From Deltaproteobacteria bacterium (GTDB taxonomy: Bacteria > Desulfobacterota > Desulfobacteria > Desulfobacterales > ETH-SRB1): 5,890 nucleotides of DNA. The translations under genes were made by a program, and so were the position numbers. Each line of letters starts with the position of its first letter. Position 1 is the first letter of the stretch. A model generated the notes under the pieces. That model worked only from the letters and a program-made list of their open reading frames with translations. It was not told where the DNA came from and searched no databases. Positions 1 to 4,884 of the stretch are shown one piece after another. The stretch lies in the NCBI GenBank assembly GCA_019314185.1, contig JAFCZU010000264.1, positions 1 through 5,890 on the forward strand, read 5' to 3'.

Positions 1-68
1 ATTTCTTTTTTGAGAAAACCAAGCTCGGAAGCAGAGTCTAACGTTTCATAAAGGAATTTATCAGCCAT
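1..68 (-). CDS. N-terminal fragment of next operon gene, candidate type III restriction subunit (Res)
   Basis: An ATG at 66-68 opens a frame that stays open for 22 codons to the left edge; the protein begins MADKFLYETLDSASELGF. It overlaps the end of the RhuM-family gene by 8 nt (ATGGCTGA, 61-68), and a GAG purine core lies 7 nt upstream of the ATG, across an A-run. In type III restriction-modification operons the gene following mod is normally res, a DEAD/DEAH helicase-endonuclease, and many Res proteins have a short N-terminus of this general style before the helicase domain. No helicase motif is visible in 22 residues, so Res is an inference from context. The existence of a gene here is better supported than its name. 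Most of the gene lies outside the window. Confidence 0.6.
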   Translation of the reverse strand, partial: MADKFLYETLDSASELGFLKKE

Positions 69-1086
69 TTTTTTTCTCAGTTTCTATCATTTTTACAGCT
101 TTATCAAAATCGCTCTTTTGCGCGTCATTAAATCGGATACGTTTACGATTGAACTTTTCATACTCTGATTCAGCCAGTTCTTTTGCCGTTTCATGGGATA
201 TTTTACCCCCATGTTCCAGTATTTCCCGCTCGTTTAAAGTCAGAAAGCCGTTCAGCTTTTCAATCCAGTTTTTCATATGCATGGGAATACGTTTCATTGC
301 CTGACCTTCGGCAAAAATCAGATACTGCTCAACCAGGTTGTTCAACACCCGCAACTCTTTCTCTTCCAAATAGTTTTTGGCAATAATCACATCCTGTTTC
401 CGAACCTTTTCACCCCGCCAACTGGTTAGTCCCATGTTCGTTTTTTTACTATCAACCCGACCGCAAATAATTTCGGCAGCAGTTTGTCCGGTTATTGCCC
501 AATGTAATTTATTCTGTACTGTTTTGAAAAAATTGATGCTTATATCTGCTGTGGGATCGTAATCAATACTTATGGCATAAATATCGGTGATCTTTTGATA
601 AAACCGCCGTTCGGAAGTGCGGATATCCTGTATCCGCCGTAGCAATTCATCAAAATAATCAAAAGGCTGATCAGGATTTTTCAGCCGCTCATCATCCAGC
701 ACAAATCCTTTGATAATATACTCCCGCAGCCTTTGAGTAGCCCATTGACGGAATCTGGTTGCTACATGAGATTTAACCCGGTAGCCGACGGAAATGATCA
801 TATCGAGGTTATAAAAATCTACGGAGCGGGAAACTTTTCTTTTTCCTTCTTTTTGAACTATTCGAAATTTTCGAATAGTTGGTTCCGGCAGCAGCTCTCG
901 TTCGTTGTAAATCTCTTTTACATGATAGTTTATAGTGTTTACGCCAACCTGAAACAACTCCGCCATCAGTTTTTGCGTCAGCCAGACAGTTTCATTCTCA
1001 AGCTTTACTTCAATTTTCGTTTTTCCGCCTTCTGTTTGATAGATGAGAATTTGGGAATTGCTTTTTTCAGGAAGGTTTTCAGCCAT
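61..1086 (-). CDS. RhuM-family protein embedded in a type III R-M operon
   Basis: This 341-residue protein is recognisable as the RhuM (virulence_RhuM) family. The N-terminal block ILIYQTEGGKTKIEVKLE, then VWLTQKLMAELFQVG with TINYHVKEIY (about residues 34-60), is typical and reads as a helix-turn-helix-like DNA-binding segment. The conserved core FYNLDMIISVGYRVKS and FRQWATQRLREYIIKGF spans about 91-128. The rest is helical and charged and contains NKLHWAITGQTAAEII (about 192-207). The family is named after a gene of a Salmonella pathogenicity island; its biochemical role is not established, and members often sit inside restriction-modification loci. I chose the ATG at 1086 because an AGGGA lies 8 nt upstream; the in-frame ATG at 1095 abuts that same AGGGA, leaving no spacer. 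The start overlaps the mod stop by 8 nt, implying translational coupling. Family assignment is confident; function is open. Confidence 0.9.
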   Translation of the reverse strand: MAENLPEKSNSQILIYQTEGGKTKIEVKLENETVWLTQKLMAELFQVGVNTINYHVKEIYNERELLPEPTIRKFRIVQKEGKRKVSRSVDFYNLDMIISVGYRVKSHVATRFRQWATQRLREYIIKGFVLDDERLKNPDQPFDYFDELLRRIQDIRTSERRFYQKITDIYAISIDYDPTADISINFFKTVQNKLHWAITGQTAAEIICGRVDSKKTNMGLTSWRGEKVRKQDVIIAKNYLEEKELRVLNNLVEQYLIFAEGQAMKRIPMHMKNWIEKLNGFLTLNEREILEHGGKISHETAKELAESEYEKFNRKRIRFNDAQKSDFDKAVKMIETEKKNG

Positions 1087-3085
1087 TATACGCATCCCTG
1101 TAAAATGATCGATTCAATTTTTTGTCTGCATTGCTGACGCCAAAATCCTCGTCGTCGATTTCTGAAAGATTGACATACAATTGATTCTTATTCAGCAGTT
1201 CCGCCAACAGCTTCTTTTGTTTATCCAGCCCGTTTTCTGCTTTGCCGATTTCAACAAAGTTACCGACCGTTTCTTCCGGCATTTCCGGGTTGACATACCA
1301 GTTAAGGAATGAGTTTTCGGCAATGTTTTTCCATAGTTCGACAAGTTCTTTTGATGTTTTGGAAGCCTGAATTTTATCCATAAAGACTTCGTTGTATTTC
1401 ATCAGTTCGCAGTAGATGAAGTCGCCGCCGCCCTGCCAGTTGACAGATTTTGAGATGCCGCCGGTGTCATATTCCAATCCTTCAAACAGTTCACCGTCTT
1501 TTTTGACCTTTTTGCCGATCACTTTTTTCAATCGCTCAACCGGAATACTATCAACATAGTCCAACTGCTCAACACCTATGTACCGTCTTCCAGTTTTATG
1601 CGCTACAGCGGCGGTTGTCCCGCTGCCAAGATGGAAGTCAAGGACCAAATCGTCCTCTTTTGTTGTGTATTCAATCACCCGTTGCATAAGTAATTCATTT
1701 TTAGGATAGGAAAATGCTTTTTCGCCAAAAAGCTCAACAATTTCATCAGTTCCTTTTTTATTCATGGTATTTTTTAAAAGATCATCCATGACTTGGTTTA
1801 AAAAGTCAGATGACACATAGGATTTATCAAAGTCTTCTCCTTTTCTTTCGATTTCTTCCGATTTAAAGACCCTCATAGCAGGTTGCTTAATATTCAAGAA
1901 ATCATAATCTCCTGGGAATACAATTTTTTTTCTACCCAGATATTCACCAACAGATTCTTTTGTTACCCCCCAACAGCGATTAGGGTTAACCGGAAATTCT
2001 TCTCCATTTTTTGAGTTAATAAGAGTAAAATTTGAATTCGGTCTTTCGAGAATTGATCTTTGAGTGGTAAGGTCAGTTAGCCGCCATTCATCGTTGGGAA
2101 AATCATCTGATTTATAATATTTCCTTTCAACGGTTCTTTGGAATAATTCTTTGGATTTTGGCGACTTATTTGCGTAAACAATCATCCAATCAAAATCTTG
2201 TGAAAGTTTGTAAGGCACATCGCTTTTTCCACTTCTCGTTTTTCTTGGTATAGTACCTATGAATGAATCTCTGCCAAATATATCGTCCGATAGAACCTTG
2301 AGGTAGTGAAGTTCATCATCACCAATATGAATAAATAGAACACCATCATCTCGCAGTAACTTTTTTCCAGCTTCCAACCGGTTCTTCATAAAAGTAAGCC
2401 AAGATGAATGATTAAAATTGTTATTGTAGCCAAAGGAATCATCTCCCAAATTATACGGAGGATCAATATAAATCAGCTTCACCTTGCCCCTGAACTGTGT
2501 TTGCAGCGTATGCAACGCCAGCAGGTTATTCCCCTTGATAATCAGGTTTTCCTTTATCGTGCCGTTTTCATCCCGATTGATTTCGGTAACTTTCTGCTCT
2601 CCGTCCGTCGTGTATCTTTTCCAGTTTGTTAGAACTTTCGGGTCGAACATCCTGTCAATTTCATCCTGCGCCAAAATCTCATTAAAGAATATCTCTTTGC
2701 GTTTTTCCTCTTCTTTTGTCTGCCCACCTTCCAGCACGCAATCCTTGTAAGGCCAGACAAGAGAAACTTCACCCCGTTCACGCAGAAATTTACCGTCAAT
2801 ATTCAAGCCTATCTTGTTGCGGAAATGGGTGTATGAATTGGCAAGGAAGTTTTTGTCGAAAATATATTCAATAAAGGTGTTGATATTAAAAATCCAGTGT
2901 TCTTCAATCTCATCAAAGAATTTTTTCTTTATATCCGGTTTTAAAAGCAGCAGCTTCACCAGATCACGGTCAATTTTCCATGCCCGGTCAATCACCGCCG
3001 CCTTGACCAGTTCACCCTCATCATCCACAAAACGTGAATCTGTTTTTAATATCTCAATCAATTTTTCATTAAAGCTTTTTGCCAT
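1079..3085 (-). CDS. mod: Type III restriction-modification DNA methyltransferase (Mod)
   Basis: This 668-residue protein is a beta-class N6-adenine DNA methyltransferase, the modification and specificity subunit of a type III system. It transfers a methyl group from S-adenosylmethionine to adenine in an asymmetric site and is needed for restriction by Res. Catalytic motif IV is DPPYN at 208-212, preceded by the strand KLIYI. The SAM-binding motif I, VLDFHLGSGTTAAVA (481-495), follows much later; that order (IV before I) defines the beta class, and the wording is typical of Mod subunits. Residues about 270-450 between them are the expected target-recognition region. The N-terminal 200 residues and the C-terminus (about 510-668) resemble Mod flanks. 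Length is normal and no key residue is missing. The start at 3085 has AAGGA 7 nt upstream. The gene heads the operon and overlaps rhuM. Confidence 0.96.
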   Translation of the reverse strand: MAKSFNEKLIEILKTDSRFVDDEGELVKAAVIDRAWKIDRDLVKLLLLKPDIKKKFFDEIEEHWIFNINTFIEYIFDKNFLANSYTHFRNKIGLNIDGKFLRERGEVSLVWPYKDCVLEGGQTKEEEKRKEIFFNEILAQDEIDRMFDPKVLTNWKRYTTDGEQKVTEINRDENGTIKENLIIKGNNLLALHTLQTQFRGKVKLIYIDPPYNLGDDSFGYNNNFNHSSWLTFMKNRLEAGKKLLRDDGVLFIHIGDDELHYLKVLSDDIFGRDSFIGTIPRKTRSGKSDVPYKLSQDFDWMIVYANKSPKSKELFQRTVERKYYKSDDFPNDEWRLTDLTTQRSILERPNSNFTLINSKNGEEFPVNPNRCWGVTKESVGEYLGRKKIVFPGDYDFLNIKQPAMRVFKSEEIERKGEDFDKSYVSSDFLNQVMDDLLKNTMNKKGTDEIVELFGEKAFSYPKNELLMQRVIEYTTKEDDLVLDFHLGSGTTAAVAHKTGRRYIGVEQLDYVDSIPVERLKKVIGKKVKKDGELFEGLEYDTGGISKSVNWQGGGDFIYCELMKYNEVFMDKIQASKTSKELVELWKNIAENSFLNWYVNPEMPEETVGNFVEIGKAENGLDKQKKLLAELLNKNQLYVNLSEIDDEDFGVSNADKKLNRSFYRDAYNG
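1095..1099 (-). promoter_or_regulatory. Ribosome binding site deciding the RhuM-family start
   Basis: AGGGA reads on the minus strand, 8 nt before the ATG at 1084-1086 and inside the end of mod. It touches the alternative ATG at 1093-1095, which would leave no spacer. This favours the shorter 341-residue protein starting MAENLPEK over the 344-residue form starting MRIMAEN. Confidence 0.65.
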
Positions 3086-3092
3086 TATTCAT

Positions 3093-3097
3093 TCCTT
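3093..3097 (-). promoter_or_regulatory. Ribosome binding site of mod
   Basis: AAGGA on the minus strand lies 7 nt upstream of the mod ATG (3083-3085). This is near-optimal spacing and confirms the start. Confidence 0.75.
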
Positions 3098-3144
3098 ACA
3101 TGGTTATTGTTTGCCCGCCCAACGAATCTGTAGAAAAAGTCCAA

Positions 3145-3173
3145 AATAAATAGTAAAGGTTAATTTCTATCAA
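3145..3173 (-). promoter_or_regulatory. Candidate sigma70-type promoter for the mod operon
   Basis: On the minus strand TTGATA (3168-3173, 5 of 6 to the -35 consensus) is followed after 17 nt by TTTATT (3145-3150, 4 of 6 to the -10 consensus). An alternative -10 TATTTA (3147-3152) would have a 15-nt spacer. The site lies about 60 nt upstream of the mod start, in an AT-rich stretch between the attC site and mod, where the operon should have its own promoter. Such matches are common in AT-rich DNA, so this is a candidate only. Confidence 0.35.
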
Positions 3174-3176
3174 GCT

Positions 3177-3192
3177 TAAAATCCTGATTTTA
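3177..3192. promoter_or_regulatory. Near-perfect palindrome next to the candidate mod promoter
   Basis: TAAAATC-CT-GATTTTA has 7-bp arms that are exact inverted repeats around a 2-nt centre. It lies 3 nt upstream of the candidate -35 box, where a dimeric regulator could bind. The loop is too small for a stable RNA hairpin and there is no GC-rich stem, so a terminator is unlikely. An operator role is an inference from position and symmetry. Confidence 0.3.
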
Positions 3193-3238
3193 TTGATCTC
3201 ATATTTTGCGAAAATTCCTCAAAATTACTTTTCTACAA

Positions 3239-3312
3239 GCTCAACGTCCCGCATAACCGGATGGTAAAGGAGCGCAGCGGATTACCATTCCGAGTTCATG
3301 CGGTTGTTATAC
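3239..3312 (-). other. Integron attC recombination site (74 bp)
   Basis: Read on the minus strand, the site begins with R'' GTATAAC (3306-3312), matching the inverse-core pattern in 6 of 7 positions, and ends with R' GTTGAGC (3239-3245), a full match to GTTRRRY. Between them L'' CCGCATGAACTCGG pairs with L' CCGGTTATGCGG, with unpaired bases on the L'' side as extrahelical bases in attC sites require. The inner arms GGAATGGTAA and TTTACCATCC pair with one bulged A around a short loop. The site begins 2 nt after the stop codon of the HEPN-like gene, the usual arrangement in a gene cassette. Its orientation is the same as the gene's. Confidence 0.85.
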
Positions 3313-4621
3313 AGCTATATCATTCTGAATATTGGCATAAAAGAATGCTCTATAATTCGCCAATTGCTACCTGGTTCTTCTCTGAGCACAGGATTCCCTT
3401 CACTGTCTTCGTGGATCATTCTCACGCTGAACTTTTCGGTCAAAATCTTATCCCTATGGTTAAGTGTAACCTCAACTGTGATTTCTGTAATTGCAGATGC
3501 TTCATCTTTGATTTCTAAGAGTTTGTACCCTTTTAATGATTTCCCTTGAAAGTTCAGCCTAACTTCGCCAGCTCTTTTGCTCAATGGATAATCACCGAAT
3601 GCCTTCATTAAGCCCGCCATTTTTCCATAATTATTAGTTGACCAATATTGAAAGAATTGCGCTAATTCTCTTTCAGGAGTATGACTTCCAAACTCTTCGG
3701 GCATCCCATATGCAGGAAAATCTTTGTCAGGATTAAGAGCACGAGGTCTCCAAGCCTCTAATTTCTTTTTTTGCTCTTGAGTCTTGGCATAAGACTTAAG
3801 AACCTCAAGAAGACTCTGTTCTGGCTCTTTCTCTTTTGGAACTTTTTTACCTTGTTTAAGAGCCATAGCCCAATCTCTGATGGTAAATAAAGTTGCCCAG
3901 GTTTTTGCGGCAACAACCTTATTGGCATACCCAAGGTCACGACCATGAAGAATTCCATGCCGGTATGGTACCGTTATTGTTTCAGTGTTTGTTTTTTTTC
4001 GGGGACTGTTAAAAAGCTTGGATAATTCTTGAAGGCCGTTGCTATGAGCAGCTATTGAATCCCATACAGTTAAATCGACACCCTGAGCAAAAAAGCCTTT
4101 TTGTTCAATATCGTTGACTATGCCATCGATGATTGTCAAAACCACTGGCACACAAGCATGGTAACGCCCCGCCAGATAGTCTTCTTTGGCTTTTTCGGAC
4201 AAGTCATATCGTGGTCGATACTCTTCAACGCCTTTCATGAAGGTCAATCCCCACTTAAGGGTTTCTTCATTATAATGTTCTACTAGCAGGTTGTTTGCTT
4301 CATCAAATTGACCTTCGTCAGCTAAGTGAACTGCCTCCTTCATTAACTCAAAATTTAGAGATTCGTACGCAACCCATCCTGATTTAGAAAAGTGTTCATT
4401 AAATCGATCTGGCATATTTATCAATTCTTCGGTTTTTTTAGAAAGATCTGGAAATTTCTTAAAGGCTTCCGATATTTTATCATTTTTAATTCCGATTTTA
4501 TTAAAAAAAGAGACTACTTTTGATAGCGCCTCAAAGCCTTTCGTATTGTTGAGTAACTCGGCGCAGGTTGGATTGTCTTTTATTTTTTTATTATCTGACA
4601 TATTTGTTCGATGCTATATAA
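3245..4621 (-). mobile_element. Integron gene cassette carrying one HEPN-like gene
   Basis: Cleavage after the G of each R' box (G|TTRRRY) places the boundaries at 4621 and 3245, giving a 1377-bp cassette with one gene in the standard orientation. The start codon lies about 18 nt inside the left boundary and the stop lies 2 nt before the attC, the compact layout of integron cassettes. The first six bases, TTATAT, joined to the closing G in the excised circle give GTTATAT. This matches the reverse complement of this cassette's R'' (GTATAAC) in 6 of 7 positions, better than the integrated partner GTTGAGC. That is the signature of a true cassette. No cassette promoter is evident. No integrase gene is in the window, so this may be a cluster of attC sites lacking an integrase, or part of a longer array. 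Confidence 0.8.
3315..4601 (-). CDS. HEPN-like protein with probable NTF2-like C-terminus, cassette-encoded
   Basis: This 428-residue protein belongs to no family I can name with certainty. Three parts can be seen. Residues about 1-130 are helical and include ELMKEAVHLADEGQFDEANN (85-104), resembling a TPR-like hairpin. Residues about 130-250 hold a hydrophobic helix HACVPVVLTIIDGIVNDI (148-165) and then PYRHGILHGRDLGY, with R214-x4-H219 matching the R-x4-6-H motif of HEPN ribonucleases, followed by another helix. A charged lysine-rich linker covers about 250-290. Residues about 310-428 are a helix (AQFFQYWSTNNYGKMAGLM) followed by alternating beta strands ending SNWRIIEHSF, a pattern like NTF2/SnoaL-type ligand-binding folds. 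There is no signal peptide or membrane helix, so it is probably cytoplasmic. No clear Shine-Dalgarno precedes the ATG. HEPN proteins are frequent RNA-cleaving toxins and abortive-infection effectors; that role here is inferred. Confidence 0.85.
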   Translation of the reverse strand: MSDNKKIKDNPTCAELLNNTKGFEALSKVVSFFNKIGIKNDKISEAFKKFPDLSKKTEELINMPDRFNEHFSKSGWVAYESLNFELMKEAVHLADEGQFDEANNLLVEHYNEETLKWGLTFMKGVEEYRPRYDLSEKAKEDYLAGRYHACVPVVLTIIDGIVNDIEQKGFFAQGVDLTVWDSIAAHSNGLQELSKLFNSPRKKTNTETITVPYRHGILHGRDLGYANKVVAAKTWATLFTIRDWAMALKQGKKVPKEKEPEQSLLEVLKSYAKTQEQKKKLEAWRPRALNPDKDFPAYGMPEEFGSHTPERELAQFFQYWSTNNYGKMAGLMKAFGDYPLSKRAGEVRLNFQGKSLKGYKLLEIKDEASAITEITVEVTLNHRDKILTEKFSVRMIHEDSEGNPVLREEPGSNWRIIEHSFMPIFRMI

Positions 4622-4674
4622 CCTCTCATGACGCGCGCGGGGTTACCTCGTCGCCGTCAATGCGATTGTTATGC
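4616..4674 (-). other. Integron attC recombination site (59 bp)
   Basis: On the minus strand the site runs from R'' GCATAAC (4668-4674) to R' GTTATAT (4616-4622). L'' CATTGACGGCG faces L' CGCGCGTCATG; aligned as an inverted repeat (CATTGACG against CATGACG) one T is extrahelical on the L'' side, as attC folding requires. The core is GC-rich, unlike its AT-rich surroundings. The R boxes pair in 5 of 7 positions, acceptable because in an integrated array the last six bases come from the next cassette. The ATG of the HEPN-like gene follows 14 nt later. As an attC it should close the cassette to its right. The site is less regular than the 74-bp one, but its spacing to the next gene supports it. 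Confidence 0.72.
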
Positions 4675-4713
4675 GGTATAAAGGTTAACGACTGCTCATC
4701 AACTGTAGGCTTT

Positions 4714-4729
4714 TGACTCTTAAGAGTCA
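4714..4729. repeat. Perfect 16-bp palindrome
   Basis: TGACTCTTAAGAGTCA is its own reverse complement, with no central spacer. That geometry suits a dimeric DNA-binding protein rather than an RNA hairpin, and no T-run follows it on the minus strand. It lies about 40 nt before the 59-bp attC in transcription order. Function unknown. Confidence 0.5.
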
Positions 4730-4806
4730 TTCAACCCAGTTATTATATGAGGATTTGGATAGTGTCCTCTATCAGAAATTGGTATACGGTAAATAACAAA
4801 ACGTGA

Positions 4807-4833
4807 TATAGCCCCGCTTCTTCTCTGGCTATA
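4807..4833 (-). terminator. Weak hairpin downstream of the right-hand gene, possible terminator
   Basis: TATAGCC (4807-4813) and GGCTATA (4827-4833) form a 7-bp stem around a 13-nt loop, about 50 nt after the stop codon of the right-hand gene. On the minus strand a short TTTT follows 5 nt after the stem. The large loop, modest GC content and displaced T-run make intrinsic termination uncertain. Confidence 0.3.
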
Positions 4834-4884
4834 GCTGCCGAAATCAACGCGAGGCTTCGTCCCGTAAACACTTATATTTTTTAA

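Larger units (their letters stand above)
3129..3237. repeat. Inverted repeat pair bracketing the mod leader
   Basis: TGTAGAAAAAGT (3129-3140) recurs inverted as ACTTTTCTACA (3227-3237), differing by one A in the A-run. The 109-bp AT-rich interval holds the candidate promoter and palindrome. The right copy lies 1 nt from the R' box of the 74-bp attC. The arms are longer than expected by chance for so short a gap, but they are partly an A-tract. It could be the ends of a tiny non-coding element (MITE-like) or a coincidence. I see no obvious target-site duplication. Confidence 0.4.
4675..4884. other. Gene-poor interval between the truncated gene and the 59-bp attC
   Basis: About 210 bases separate the stop of the right-hand gene from the attC, much longer than the few nucleotides usual in a cassette. 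I find no RNA gene and no second attC. The only minus-strand frame of note is 35 codons (4626-4730), running into the attC and without a good ribosome site. The interval holds a hairpin (4807-4833) and a perfect palindrome (4714-4729). It may be a 3' untranslated region or the remnant of a small cassette. Confidence 0.5.

Noticed and set aside
61..1095. Longer RhuM-family start at 1095 (MRIMAEN...)
   Set aside because: The only ribosome site, AGGGA at 1095-1099, overlaps that ATG; the ATG at 1086 has proper 8-nt spacing.
733..1137. 134-codon open frame on the plus strand
   Set aside because: It lies antisense to the RhuM-family gene and the end of mod, has low-complexity composition rich in F, S and N, and shows no recognisable motif. 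It is a shadow frame.
3117..3123. GTTGGGC on the minus strand as the end of a third attC
   Set aside because: It fits GTTRRRY, but I found no matching R''/L'' arms (GCCCAAC or GCTCAAC) at a plausible distance in transcription order, so a third attC is not supported.
2814..3149. 111-codon plus-strand frame over the N-terminus of mod
   Set aside because: Antisense to a well-supported Mod N-terminus with a good ribosome site; serine- and lysine-rich shadow translation.
3086..3238. attI site or integrase promoter in the mod leader
   Set aside because: Cassettes are read toward this side, so attI and intI would be expected beyond the other end of the array; no integrase coding sequence is present in the window.
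4626..4730. 35-codon minus-strand frame (MTLKSQKPTVDEQS...) running into the 59-bp attC
   Set aside because: Cassette genes can end inside attC sites, but this frame begins right after an in-frame stop, has no good ribosome site and its end is dictated by the palindromic attC. Not enough to call a gene.
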